NCBI GenBank assembly: GCA_964019135.1 | Contig: CAXHSH010000416.1 | Coordinates: forward strand, 62,001 to 126,000 | Source: Arenicola marina | Lineage: Eukaryota > Annelida > Polychaeta > Arenicolidae | Length of the DNA stretch: 64,000 nt | Direction: 5' to 3' | In this document: piece by piece, positions 33,851 to 49,500 of the stretch | How the letters are laid out: each line of letters opens with the position of its first letter | Position numbering within the stretch: the first letter of the stretch is position 1 | Made by a program: the position numbers and the translations under genes | The notes under the pieces: model-generated | Seen by the model: the letters and a program-made list of their open reading frames with translations, nothing else | Databases searched by the model: none | What the model was told of the DNA's origin: nothing

Positions 33851-36800
33851 TCTGTCTTCAGCGAGTTCAAGAAGATCAACTGATAGCGTACTGGATCTCT
33901 GCCAGTATATATGAAATCAACAACTATATCGACCCACCGCGTTGACAGGCTAGTCTGCGTATGGGATTTCTCACCATGCGGCCGTTTGTCAATCCAAGAG
34001 TTCGCCCTAAACCAGCTTTGACAAAAGTATATATACCACACAATTTATATATGCCCCACAAGTCTGATTAACAGTCTGATGAACGGAGTTGCATACTGGA
34101 TCCTTACCAGAGCATATCAGTTCAACACCCATGTCAACACATTGCGTCGACAGGCTAATCTGCATATGGAATTTCCCCCCATGCGGCCGTTTGTCTATCC
34201 AAGAGTTAGGATTAAACAAGATTTGACAAACGTATATGTACCGCACAATATCTATATGCCCCACAAGTCTGAGTGTCAAGTTTAATTGTAAGCCCCCATC
34301 GAGTTCACGGAGATTAACGGAAAAATACTGGATCTCTACCATTACATATGAGGTCACAAACTATGTCAACATATTGCCTTGATAGGCTAATCTGCATATG
34401 GGATTTTACTCTTCATGGCAGTTTGTCGTTCCATTAGTAGGCCCTAAACCACCTCTGTAGCAAGTATATATACCACACAATTTATATATGCTCCAAAAAT
34501 CTGACCATCAAATTTAATTGCATGCCCCCAGCGAGTTCAAAGCCATAAACTGACAGCGTACTGGATCTCTTTCAATGTATATGAGGTCAACAACTATGTT
34601 GACCCAGCGCCTTTGCAGGCTAATCTGCATAAAGGATTTCCCACCTAACGGCCGTTTATCTATCCAAAAGTTCGCCCTAAACCAGCTTTGACAAAAGCAT
34701 ATATGCCACACAATTTATATATGCCCCACAAGTCTGATTATCAAGTTTAATTGCCTGTCTTCAGCGAGTTCAAGAAGATCAACTGATAGCGTACTGGATC
34801 TCTGCCAGTATATATGAGATCAACAACTATATTGACCCACCGCGTTGACAGGCTAGTCTGCGTATGGGATTTCCCACCATGCGGCCGTTTGTCAATCCAA
34901 GAGTTCGCCCTAAACCAGCTTTGACAAAAGTATATATACCACACAATTTATATATGCCCCACAAGTCTGATTAACAGTCTGATGAACGGAGTTGCATACT
35001 GGATCCTTACCAGAGCATATCAGTTCAACACCCATGTCAACACATTGCGTCGACAGGCTAATCTGCATATGGAATTTCCCCCCATGCGGCCGTTTGTCTA
35101 TCCAAGAGTTAGGATTAAACAAGATTTGACAAACGTATATGTACCGCACAATATCTATATGCCCCACAAGTCTGAGTGTCAAGTTTAATTGTAAGCCCCC
35201 ATCGAGTTCACGGAGATTAACGGAAAAATACTGGATCTCTACCATTACATATGAGGTCACAAACTATGTCAACATATTGCCTTGATAGGCTAATCTGCAT
35301 ATGGGATTTCACTCTTCATGGCAGTTTGTCGTTCCATTAGTAGGCCCTAAACCACCTCTGTAGCAAGTATATATACCACACAATTTATATATGCCTCAAA
35401 AATCTGACCATCAAATTTAATTGCATGCCCCCAGCAAGTTCAAAGCCATAAACTGACAGCGTACTGGATCTCTTTCAATGTATTTGAGGTCAACTACTAT
35501 GTTGACCCACCGCGTTGGCAGGCTAATCTGCATATACAGTTTCCCACCTAACGGCCGTTTATCTATCCAAAGGTTCGCCCTAAACCAGCTTTGACAAAAG
35601 CATATATGCCCCACAAGTCTGATTATCAAGTTTAATTGCCTGTCTTCAGCGGGTTCAAGAAGATCAACTGATAGCATACTGGATCTCTATCAGCCCATAT
35701 GAGGTCAACAACTATGTTAATCCACCGCGTAGACAAGCTAATCGCCATATAGGAGTTCCCACCTAACGGCCGTTTAACTTTCCAAAAGTTCGCCCTAAAC
35801 CAGCTTTGACAAAAACATATATGCCACACAATTTATATACGCCCCACAAGTCTGATTATCAATTGTAATTGCCTGTCTTCAGCGAGTTCAAGAAGATCAA
35901 CTGATAGCGTACTGGATCTCTGCCAGTATATATGAGATCAACAACTATATTGACCCACCGCGTTGACAGGCTAGTCTGCATATGGGATTTCCGACCATGC
36001 GGCCGTTCGTCAATCCAAGAGTTCGCCCTAAACCAGCTTTGACAAAAGTATATATACCACACAATTTATATATGCCCCACAAGTCTGATTAACAGTCTGA
36101 TGAACGGAGTTGCATACTGGATCCTTACCAGAGCATATCAGTTCAACACCCATGTCAACACATTGCGTCGACAGGCTAATCTGCATATGGAATTTCCCCC
36201 CATGCGGCCGTTTGTCTATCCAAGAGTTAGGATTAAACAAGATTTGACAAAAGTATATGTACCGCACAATATTTATATGCCCCACAAGTCTGAGTGTCAA
36301 GTTTAATTGTAAGCCCCCATCGATTTCACGGAGATTAACGGAAAAATACTGGATCTCTACCATTACATATGAGGTCACAAACTATGTCAACATATTGCCT
36401 TGATAGGCTAATCTGCATATGGGATTTTACTCTTCATGGCAGTTTGTCGTTCCATTAGTAGGCCCTAAACCACCTCTGTAGCAAGTATATATACCACACA
36501 ATTTATATATGCCCCAAAAATCTGCCCATCAAATTTAATTGCATGCCCCCAGCGAGTTCAAAGCCATAAACTGACAGCGTACTGGATCTCTTTCAATGTA
36601 TATGAGGTCAACAACTATGTTGACCCACCGCCTTTGCAGGCTAATCTGCATAAAGGGTTTCCCACCTAACGGCCGTTTATCTATCCAAAAGTTCGCCCTA
36701 AACCAGCTTTGACAAAAGCATATATGCCACACAATTTATATATGCCCCACAAGTCTGATTATCAAGTTTAATTGCCTGTCTTCAGCGAGTTCAAGAAGAT

Positions 36801-39800
36801 CAACTGATAGCGTACTGGATCTCTGCCAGTGTATATGAGATCAACAACTATATTGACCCACCGCGTTGACAGGCTAGTCTGCGTATGGGATTTCCCACCA
36901 TGCGGCCGTTTGTCAATCCAAGAGTTCGCCCTAAACCAGCTTTGACAAAAGTATATATACCACACAATTTATATATGCCCCACAAGTCTGATTAACAGTC
37001 TGATGAACGGAGTTGCATACTGGATCCTTACCAGAGCATATCAGTTCAACACCCATGTCAACACATTGCGTCGACAGGCTAATCTGCATATGGAATTTCC
37101 CCCCATGCGGCCGTTTGTCTATCCAAGAGTTAGGATTAAACAAGATTTGACAAACGTATATGTACCGCACAATATCTATATGCCCCACAAGTCTGATTAT
37201 CAAATTTAATTGTCTGTCTTCAGCGAGTTCAAGAAGATCAACTGATAGCGTACTGGATCTCTGCCAGTATATATGAAATCAACAACTATATCGACCCACC
37301 GCGTTGACAGGCTAGTCTGCGTATGGGATTTCTCACCATGCGGCCGTTTGTCAATCCAAGAGTTCGCCCTAAACCAGCTTTGACAAAAACATATATGCCA
37401 CACAATTTATATACGCCCCACAAGTCTGATTATCAATTGTAATTGCCTGTCTTCAGCGAGTTCAAGAAGATCAACTGATAGCGTACTGGATCTCTGCCAG
37501 TATATATGAGATCAACAACTATATTGACCCACCGCGTTGACAGGCTAGTCTGCATATGGGATTTCCGACCATGCGGCCGTTTGTCTATCCAAGAGTTAGG
37601 ATTAAACAAGATTTGACAAAAGTATATGTACCGCACAATATTTATATGACCCACAAATCTGAGTGTCAAGTTTAATTGTAAGCCCCCATCGAGTTCACGG
37701 AGATTAACGGAAAAATACTGGATCTCTACCATTACATATGAGGTCACAAACTATGTCAACATATTGCCTTGATAGGCTAATCTGCATATGGGATTTCACT
37801 CTTCATGGCAGTTTGTCGTTCCATTAGTAGGCCCTAAACCACCTCTGTAGCAAGTATATATACCACACAATTTATATATGCCTCAAAAATCTGACCATCA
37901 AATTTAATTGCATGCCCCCAGCAAGTTCAAAGCCATAAACTGACAGCGTACTGGATATCTTTCAATGTATTTGAGGTCAACTACTATGTTGACCCACCGC
38001 GTTGGCAGGCTAATCTGCATATACAGTTTCCCACCTAACGGCCGTTTATCTATCCAAAGGTTCGCCCTAAACCAGCTTTGACAAAAGCATATATGCCCCA
38101 CAAGTCTGATTATCAAGTTTAATTGCCTGTCTTCAGCGGGTTCAAGAAGATCAACTGATAGCATACTGGATCTCTATCAGCCCATATGAGGTTAACAACT
38201 ATGTTAATCCACCGCGTAGACAAGCTAATCGCCATATAGGGGTTCCCACCTAACGGCCGTTTAACTATCCAAAAGTTCGCCCTAAACCAGCTTTGACAAA
38301 AACATATATGCCACACAATTTATATACGCCCCGCAAGTCTGATTATCAATTGTAATTGCCTGTCTTCAGCGAGTTCAAGAAGATCAACTGATAGCGTACT
38401 GGATCTCTGCCAGTATATATGAGATCAACAACTATATTGACCCACCGCGTTGACAGGCTAGTCTGCATATGGGATTTCCGACCATGCGGCCGTTCGTCAA
38501 TCCAAGAGTTCGCCCTAAACCAGCTTTGACAAAAGTATATATACCACACAATTTATATATGCCCCACAAGTCTGATTAACAGTCTGATGAACGGAGTTGC
38601 ATACTGGATCCTTACCAGAGCATATCAGTTCAACACCCATGTCAACACATTGCGTCGACAGGCTAATCTGCATATGGAATTTCCCCCCATGCGGCCGTTT
38701 GTCTATCCAAGAGTTAGGATTAAACAAGATTTGACAAACGTATATGTACCGCACAATATCTATATGCCCCACAAGTCTGAGTGTCAAGTTTAATTGTAAG
38801 CCCCCATCGAGTTCACGGAGATTAACGGAAAAATACTGGATCTCTACCATTACATATGAGGTCACAAACTATGTCAACATATTGCCTTGATAGGCTAATC
38901 TGCATATGGGATTTCACTCTTCATGGCAGTTTGTCGTTCCATTAGTAGGCCCTAAACCACCTCTGTAGCAAGTATATATACCACACAATTTATATATGCC
39001 CCAAAAATCTGACCATCAAATTTAATTGCATGCCCCCAGCGAGTTCAAAGCCATAAACTGACAGCGTACTGGATCTCTTTCAATGTATATGAGGTCAACA
39101 ACTATGTTGACCCACCGCCTTTGCAGGCTAATCTGCATAAAGGGTTTCCCACCTAACGGCCGTTTATCTATCCAAAAGTTCGCCCTAAACCAGCTTTGAC
39201 AAAAGCATATATGCCACACAATTTATATATGCCCCACAAGTCTGATTATCAAGTTTAATTGCCTGTCTTCAACGAGTTCAAGAAGATCAACTGATAGCGT
39301 ACTGGATCTCTGCCAGTATATATGAGATCAACAACTATATTGACCCACCGCGTTGACAGGCTAGTCTGCGTATGGGATTTCCCACCATGCGGCCGTTTGT
39401 CAATCCAAGAGTTCGCCCTAAACCAGCTTTGACAAAAGTATATATACCACACAATTTATATATGCCCCACAAGTCTGATTAACAGTCTGATGAACGGAGT
39501 TGCATACTGGATCCTTACCAGAGCATATCAGTTCAAAACCCATGTCAACACATTGCGTCGACAGGCTAATCTGCATATGGAATTTCCCCCCATGCGGCCG
39601 TTTGTCTATCCAAGAGTTAGGATTAAACAAGATTTGACAAAAGTATATGTACCGCACAATATTTATATGACCCACAAATCTGAGTGTCAAGTTTAATTGT
39701 AAGCCCCCATCGAGTTCACGGAGATTAACGGAAAAATACTGGAAATCTACCATTACATATGAGGTCACAAACTATGTCAACATATTGCCTTGATAGGCTA

Positions 39801-40516
39801 ATCTGCATATGGGATTTCACTCTTCATGGCAGTTTGTCGTTCCATTAGTAGGCCCTAAACCACCTCTGTAGCAAGTATATATACCACACAATTTATATAT
39901 GCCCCAAAAATCTGACCATCAAATTTAATTGCATGCCCCCAGCAAGTTCAAAGCCACAAACTGACAGCGTACTGGATCTCTTTCAATGTATTTGAGGTCA
40001 ACTACTATGTTGACCCACCGCGTTGGCAGGCTAATCTGCATATACAGTTTCCCACCTAACGGCCGTTTATCTATCCAAAGGTTCGCCCTAAACCAGCTTT
40101 GACAAAAGCATATATGCCCCACAAGTCTGATTATCAAGTTTAATTGCCTGTCTTCAGCGGGTTCAAGAAGATCAACTGATAGCATACTGGATCTCTATCA
40201 GCCCATATGAGGTCAACAACTATGTTAATCCACCGCGTAGACAAGCTAATCGCCATATAGGGGTTCCCACCTAACGGCCGTTTAACTATCCAAAAGTTCG
40301 CCCTAAACCAGCTTTGACAAAAACATATATGCCACACAATTTATATACGCCCCACAAGTCTGATTATCAATTGTAATTGCCTGTCTTCAGCGAGTTCAAG
40401 AAGATCAACTGATAGCGTACTGGATCTCTGCCAGTATATATGAGATCAACAACTATATTGACCCACCGCGTTGACAGGCTAGTCTGCATATGGGATTTCC
40501 GACCATGCGGCCGTTC

Positions 40517-43500
40517 GTCAATCCAAGAGTTCGCCCTAAACCAGCTTTGACAAAAGTATATATACCACACAATTTATATATGCCCCACAAGTCTGATTAA
40601 CAGTCTGATGAACGGAGTTGCATACTGGATCCTTACCAGAGCATATCAGTTCAACACCCATGTCAACACATTGCGTCGACAGGCTAATCTGCATATGGAA
40701 TTTCCCCCCATGCGGCCGTTTGTCTATCCAAGAGTTAGGATTAAACAAGATTTGACAAACGTATATGTACCGCACAATATCTATATGCCCCACAAGTCTG
40801 AGTGTCAAGTTTAATTGTAAGCCCCCATCGAGTTCACGGAGATTAACGGAAAAATACTGGATCTCTACCATTACATATGAGGTCACAAACTATGTCAACA
40901 TATTGCCTTGATAGGCTAATCTGCATATGGGATTTCACTCTTCATGGCAGTTTGTCGTTCCATTAGTAGGCCCTAAACCACCTCTGTAGCAAGTATATAT
41001 ACCACACAATTTATATATGCCTCAAAAATCTGACCATCAAATTTAATTGCATGCCCCCAGCAAGTTCAAAGCCATAAACTGACAGCGTACTGGATCTCTT
41101 TCAATGCATTTGAGGTCAACTACTATGTTGACCCACCGCGTTGGCAGGCTAATCTGCATATACAGTTTCCCACCTAACGGCCGTTTATCTATCCAAAGGT
41201 TCGCCCTAAACCAGCTTTGACAAAAGCATATATGCCCCACAAGTCTGATTATCAAGTTTAATTGCCTGTCTTCAGCGGGTTCAAGAAGATCAACTGATAG
41301 CATACTGGATCTCTATCAGCCCATATGAGGTCAACAACTATGTTAATCCACCGCGTAGACAAGCTAATCGCCATATAGGGGTTCCCACCTAACGGCCGTT
41401 TAACTATCCAAAAGTTCGCCCTAAACCAGCTTTGACAAAAACATATATGCCACACAATTTATATACGCCCCACAAGTCTGATTATCAATTGTAATTGCCT
41501 GTCTTCAGCGAGTTCAAGAAGATCAACTGATAGCGTACTGGATCTCTGCCAGTATATATGAGATCAACAACTATATTGACCCACCGCGTTGACAGGCTAG
41601 TCTGCATATGGGATTTCCGACCATGCGGCCGTTTGTCTATCCAAGAGTTAGGATTAAACAAGATTTGACAAAAGTATATGTACCGCACAATATTTATATG
41701 ACCCACAAATCTGAGTGTCAAGTTTAATTGTAAGCCCCCATCGAGTTCACGGAGATTAACGGAAAAATACTGGATCTGTACCATTACATATGAGGTCACA
41801 AACTATGTCAACATATTGCCTTGATAGGCTAATCTGCATATGGGATTTCACTCTTCATGGCAGTTTGTCGTTCCATTAGTAGGCCCTAAACCACCTCTGT
41901 AGCAAGTATATATACCACACAATTTATATATGCCTCAAAAATCTGACCATCAAATTTAATTGCATGCCCCCAGCAAGTTCAAGCCATAAACTGACAGCGT
42001 ACTGGATATCTTTCAATGTATTTGAGGTCAACTACTATGTTGACCCACCGCGTTGGCAGGCTAATCTGCATATACAGTTTCCCACCTAACGGCCGTTTAT
42101 CTATCCAAAGGTTCGCCCTAAACCAGCTTTGACAAAAGCATATATGCCCCACAAGTCTGATTATCAAGTTTAATTGCCTGTCTTCAGCGGGTTCAAGAAG
42201 ATCAACTGATAGCATACTGGATCTCTATCAGCCCATATGAGGTCAACAACTATGTTAATCCACCGCGTAGACAAGCTAATCGCCATATAGGGGTTCCCAC
42301 CTAACGGCCGTTTAACGATCCAAAAGTTCGCCCTAAACCAGCTTTGACAAAAACATATATGCCACACAATTTATATACGCCCCGCAAGTCTGATTATCAA
42401 TTGTAATTGCCTGTCTTCAGCGAGTTCAAGAAGATCAACTGATAGCGTACTGGATCTCTGCCAGTATATATGAGATCAACAACTATATTGACCCACCGCG
42501 TTGACAGGCTAGTCTGCATATGGGATTTCCGACCATGCGGCCGTTCGTCAATCCAAGAGTTCGCCCTAAACCAGCTTTGACAAAAGTATATATACCACAC
42601 AATTTATATATGCCCCACAAGTCTGATTAACAGTCTGATGAACGGAGTTGCATACTGGATCCTTACCAGAGCATATCAGTTCAACACCCATGTCAACACA
42701 TTGCGTCGACAGGCTAATCTGCATATGGAATTTCCCCCCATGCGGCCGTTTGTCTATCCAAGAGTTAGGATTAAACAAGATTTGACAAAAGTATATGTAC
42801 CGCACAATATTTATATGCCCCACAAGTCTGAGTGTCAAGTTTAATTGTAAGCCCCCATCGATTTCACGGAGATTAACGGAAAAATACTGGATCTCTACCA
42901 TTACATATGAGGTCACAAACTATGTCAACATATTGCCTTGATAGGCTAATCTGCATATAGGATTTCACTCTTCATGGCAGTTTGTCGTTCCATTAGTAGG
43001 CCCTAAACCACCTCTGTAGCAAGTATATATACCACACAATTTATATATGCCCCAAAAATCTGACCATCAAATTTAATTGCATGCCCCCAGCGAGTTCAAA
43101 GCCATAAACTGACAGCGTGCTGGATCTGTTTCAATGTATATGAGGTCAACAACTATGTTGACCCACCGCCTTTGCAGGCTAATCTGCATATAGGGTTTCC
43201 CACCAAACGGCCGTTTATCTATCCAAAAGTTCGCCCTAAACCAGCTTTGACAAAAGCATATATGCCACACAATTTATATATGCCCCACAAGTCTGATTAT
43301 CAAATTTAATTGTCTGTCTTCAGCGAGTTCAAGAAGATCAACTGATAGCGTACTGGATCTCTGCCAGTATATATGAAATCAACAACTATATCGACCCACC
43401 GCGTTGACAGGCTAGTCTGCGTATGGGATTTCTCACCATGCGGCCGTTTGTCAATCCAAGAGTTCGCCCTAAACCAGCTTTGACAAAAGTATATATACCA

Positions 43501-46500
43501 CACAATTTATATATGCCCCACAAGTCTGATTAACAGTCTGATGAACGGAGTTGCATACTGGATCCTTACCAGAGCATATCAGTTCAACACCCATGTCAAC
43601 ACATTGCGTCGACAGGCTAATCTGCATATGGAATTTCCCCCCATGCGGCCGTTTGTCTATCCAAGAGTTAGGATTAAACAAGATTTGACAAACGTATATG
43701 TACCGCACAATATCTATATGCCCCACAAGTCTGAGTGTCAAGTTTAATTGTAAGCCCCCATCGAGTTCACGGAGATTAACGGAAAAATACTGGATCTCTA
43801 CCATTACATATGAGGTCACAAACTATGTCAACATATTGCCTTGATAGGCTAATCTGCATATGGGATTTTACTCTTCATGGCAGTTTGTCGTTCCATTAGT
43901 AGGCCCTAAACCACCTCTGTAGCAAGTATATATACCACACAATTTATATATGCCCCAAAAATCTGACCATCAAATTTAATTGCATGCCCCCAGCGAGTTC
44001 AAAGCCATAAACTGACAGCGTACGGGATCTCTTTCAATGTATATGAGGTCAACAACTATGTTGACCCACCGCCTTTGCAGGCTAATCTGCATAAAGGGTT
44101 TCCCACCTAACGGCCGTTTATCTATCCAAAAGTTCGCCCTAAACCAGCTTTGACAAAAGCATATATGCCACACAATTTATATATGCCCCACAAGTCTGAT
44201 TATCAAGTTTAATTGCCTGTCTTCAGCGAGTTCAAGAAGATCAACTGATAGCGTACTGGATCTCTGCCAGTGTATATGAGATCAACAACTATATTGACCC
44301 ACCGCGTTGACAGGCTAGTCTGCGTATGGGATTTCCCACCATGCGGCCGTTTGTCAATCCAAGAGTTCGCCCTAAACCAGCTTTGACAAAAGTATATATA
44401 CCACACAATTTATATATGCCCCACAAGTCTGATTAACAGTCTGATGAACGGAGTTGCATACTGGATCCTTACCAGAGCATATCAGTTCAACACCCATGTC
44501 AACACATTGCGTCGACAGGCTAATCTGCATATGGAATTTCCCCCCATGCGGCCGTTTGTCTATCCAAGAGTTAGGATTAAACAAGATTTGACAAACGTAT
44601 ATGTACCGCACAATATCTATATGCCCCACAAGTCTGATTATCAAATTTAATTGTCTGTCTTCAGCGAGTTCAAGAAGATCAACTGATAGCGTACTGGATC
44701 TCTGCCAGTATATATGAAATCAACAACTATATCGACCCACCGCGTTGACAGGCTAGTCTGCGTATGGGATTTCTCACCATGCGGCCGTTTGTCAATCCAA
44801 GAGTTCGCCCTAAACCAGCTTTGACAAAAGTATATATACCACACAATTTATATATGCCCCACAAGTCTGATTAACAGTCTGATGAACGGAGTTGCATACT
44901 GGATCCTTACCAGAGCATATCAGTTCAACACCCATGTCAACACATTGCGTCGACAGGCTAATCTGCATATGGAATTTCCCCCCATGCGGCCGTTTGTCTA
45001 TCCAAGAGTTAGGATTAAACAAGATTTGACAAACGTATATGTACCGCACAATATCTATATGCCCCACAAGTCTGAGTGTCAAGTTTAATTGTAAGCCCCC
45101 ATCGAGTTCACGGAGATTAACGGAAAAATACTGGATCTCTACCATTACATATGAGGTCACAAACTATGTCAACATATTGCCTTGATAGGCTAATCTGCAT
45201 ATGGGATTTTACTCTTCATGGCAGTTTGTCGTTCCATTAGTAGGCCCTAAACCACCTCTGTAGCAAGTATATATACCACACAATTTATATATGCTCCAAA
45301 AATCTGACCATCAAATTTAATTGCATGCCCCCAGCGAGTTCAAAGCCATAAACTGACAGCGTACTGGATCTCTTTCAATGTATATGAGGTCAACAACTAT
45401 GTTGACCCAGCGCCTTTGCAGGCTAATCTGCATAAAGGATTTCCCACCTAACGGCCGTTTATCTATCCAAAAGTTCGCCCTAAACCAGCTTTGACAAAAG
45501 CATATATGCCACACAATTTATATATGCCCCACAAGTCTGATTATCAAGTTTAATTGCCTGTCTTCAGCGAGTTCAAGAAGATCAACTGATAGCGTACTGG
45601 ATCTCTGCCAGTATATATGAGATCAACAACTATATTGACCCACCGCGTTGACAGGCTAGTCTGCGTATGGGATTTCCCACCATGCGGCCGTTTGTCAATC
45701 CAAGAGTTCGCCCTAAACCAGCTTTGACAAAAGTATATATACCACACAATTTATATATGCCCCACAAGTCTGATTAACAGTCTGATGAACGGAGTTGCAT
45801 ACTGGATCCTTACCAGAGCATATCAGTTCAACACCCATGTCAACACATTGCGTCGACAGGCTAATCTGCATATGGAATTTCCCCCCATGCGGCCGTTTGT
45901 CTATCCAAGAGTTAGGATTAAACAAGATTTGACAAACGTATATGTACCGCACAATATCTATATGCCCCACAAGTCTGAGTGTCAAGTTTAATTGTAAGCC
46001 CCCATCGAGTTCACGGAGATTAACGGAAAAATACTGGATCTCTACCATTACATATGAGGTCACAAACTATGTCAACATATTGCCTTGATAGGCTAATCTG
46101 CATATGGGATTTCACTCTTCATGGCAGTTTGTCGTTCCATTAGTAGGCCCTAAACCACCTCTGTAGCAAGTATATATACCACACAATTTATATATGCCTC
46201 AAAAATCTGACCATCAAATTTAATTGCATGCCCCCAGCAAGTTCAAAGCCATAAACTGACAGCGTACTGGATCTCTTTCAATGTATTTGAGGTCAACTAC
46301 TATGTTGACCCACCGCGTTGGCAGGCTAATCTGCATATACAGTTTCCCACCTAACGGCCGTTTATCTATCCAAAGGTTCGCCCTAAACCAGCTTTGACAA
46401 AAGCATATATGCCCCACAAGTCTGATTATCAAGTTTAATTGCCTGTCTTCAGCGGGTTCAAGAAGATCAACTGATAGCATACTGGATCTCTATCAGCCCA

Positions 46501-49500
46501 TATGAGGTCAACAACTATGTTAATCCACCGCGTAGACAAGCTAATCGCCATATAGGAGTTCCCACCTAACGGCCGTTTAACTTTCCAAAAGTTCGCCCTA
46601 AACCAGCTTTGACAAAAACATATATGCCACACAATTTATATACGCCCCACAAGTCTGATTATCAATTGTAATTGCCTGTCTTCAGCGAGTTCAAGAAGAT
46701 CAACTGATAGCGTACTGGATCTCTGCCAGTATATATGAGATCAACAACTATATTGACCCACCGCGTTGACAGGCTAGTCTGCATATGGGATTTCCGACCA
46801 TGCGGCCGTTCGTCAATCCAAGAGTTCGCCCTAAACCAGCTTTGACAAAAGTATATATACCACACAATTTATATATGCCCCACAAGTCTGATTAACAGTC
46901 TGATGAACGGAGTTGCATACTGGATCCTTACCAGAGCATATCAGTTCAACACCCATGTCAACACATTGCGTCGACAGGCTAATCTGCATATGGAATTTCC
47001 CCCCATGCGGCCGTTTGTCTATCCAAGAGTTAGGATTAAACAAGATTTGACAAAAGTATATGTACCGCACAATATTTATATGCCCCACAAGTCTGAGTGT
47101 CAAGTTTAATTGTAAGCCCCCATCGATTTCACGGAGATTAACGGAAAAATACTGGATCTCTACCATTACATATGAGGTCACAAACTATGTCAACATATTG
47201 CCTTGATAGGCTAATCTGCATATGGGATTTTACTCTTCATGGCAGTTTGTCGTTCCATTAGTAGGCCCTAAACCACCTCTGTAGCAAGTATATATACCAC
47301 ACAATTTATATATGCCCCAAAAATCTGCCCATCAAATTTAATTGCATGCCCCCAGCGAGTTCAAAGCCATAAACTGACAGCGTACTGGATCTCTTTCAAT
47401 GTATATGAGGTCAACAACTATGTTGACCCACCGCCTTTGCAGGCTAATCTGCATAAAGGGTTTCCCACCTAACGGCCGTTTATCTATCCAAAAGTTCGCC
47501 CTAAACCAGCTTTGACAAAAGCATATATGCCACACAATTTATATATGCCCCACAAGTCTGATTATCAAGTTTAATTGCCTGTCTTCAGCGAGTTCAAGAA
47601 GATCAACTGATAGCGTACTGGATCTCTGCCAGTGTATATGAGATCAACAACTATATTGACCCACCGCGTTGACAGGCTAGTCTGCGTATGGGATTTCCCA
47701 CCATGCGGCCGTTTGTCAATCCAAGAGTTCGCCCTAAACCAGCTTTGACAAAAGTATATATACCACACAATTTATATATGCCCCACAAGTCTGATTAACA
47801 GTCTGATGAACGGAGTTGCATACTGGATCCTTACCAGAGCATATCAGTTCAACACCCATGTCAACACATTGCGTCGACAGGCTAATCTGCATATGGAATT
47901 TCCCCCCATGCGGCCGTTTGTCTATCCAAGAGTTAGGATTAAACAAGATTTGACAAACGTATATGTACCGCACAATATCTATATGCCCCACAAGTCTGAT
48001 TATCAAATTTAATTGTCTGTCTTCAGCGAGTTCAAGAAGATCAACTGATAGCGTACTGGATCTCTGCCAGTATATATGAAATCAACAACTATATCGACCC
48101 ACCGCGTTGACAGGCTAGTCTGCGTATGGGATTTCTCACCATGCGGCCGTTTGTCAATCCAAGAGTTCGCCCTAAACCAGCTTTGACAAAAACATATATG
48201 CCACACAATTTATATACGCCCCACAAGTCTGATTATCAATTGTAATTGCCTGTCTTCAGCGAGTTCAAGAAGATCAACTGATAGCGTACTGGATCTCTGC
48301 CAGTATATATGAGATCAACAACTATATTGACCCACCGCGTTGACAGGCTAGTCTGCATATGGGATTTCCGACCATGCGGCCGTTTGTCTATCCAAGAGTT
48401 AGGATTAAACAAGATTTGACAAAAGTATATGTACCGCACAATATTTATATGACCCACAAATCTGAGTGTCAAGTTTAATTGTAAGCCCCCATCGAGTTCA
48501 CGGAGATTAACGGAAAAATACTGGATCTCTACCATTACATATGAGGTCACAAACTATGTCAACATATTGCCTTGATAGGCTAATCTGCATATGGGATTTC
48601 ACTCTTCATGGCAGTTTGTCGTTCCATTAGTAGGCCCTAAACCACCTCTGTAGCAAGTATATATACCACACAATTTATATATGCCTCAAAAATCTGACCA
48701 TCAAATTTAATTGCATGCCCCCAGCAAGTTCAAAGCCATAAACTGACAGCGTACTGGATATCTTTCAATGTATTTGAGGTCAACTACTATGTTGACCCAC
48801 CGCGTTGGCAGGCTAATCTGCATATACAGTTTCCCACCTAACGGCCGTTTATCTATCCAAAGGTTCGCCCTAAACCAGCTTTGACAAAAGCATATATGCC
48901 CCACAAGTCTGATTATCAAGTTTAATTGCCTGTCTTCAGCGGGTTCAAGAAGATCAACTGATAGCATACTGGATCTCTATCAGCCCATATGAGGTTAACA
49001 ACTATGTTAATCCACCGCGTAGACAAGCTAATCGCCATATAGGGGTTCCCACCTAACGGCCGTTTAACTATCCAAAAGTTCGCCCTAAACCAGCTTTGAC
49101 AAAAACATATATGCCACACAATTTATATACGCCCCGCAAGTCTGATTATCAATTGTAATTGCCTGTCTTCAGCGAGTTCAAGAAGATCAACTGATAGCGT
49201 ACTGGATCTCTGCCAGTATATATGAGATCAACAACTATATTGACCCACCGCGTTGACAGGCTAGTCTGCATATGGGATTTCCGACCATGCGGCCGTTCGT
49301 CAATCCAAGAGTTCGCCCTAAACCAGCTTTGACAAAAGTATATATACCACACAATTTATATATGCCCCACAAGTCTGATTAACAGTCTGATGAACGGAGT
49401 TGCATACTGGATCCTTACCAGAGCATATCAGTTCAACACCCATGTCAACACATTGCGTCGACAGGCTAATCTGCATATGGAATTTCCCCCCATGCGGCCG

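Larger units (their letters stand above)
29714..40516. repeat. 10,803-bp tandem segmental duplication, copy 1
   Basis: Every landmark from 29714 to 40516 recurs 10,803 bases downstream with the same irregular order of 903-, 1118-, 1341- and 1369-bp units, down to rare single-base variants. The one difference I noticed is T at 39338 against G at 50141. Matching begins just after mismatched position 29713/40516. Confidence 0.93.
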
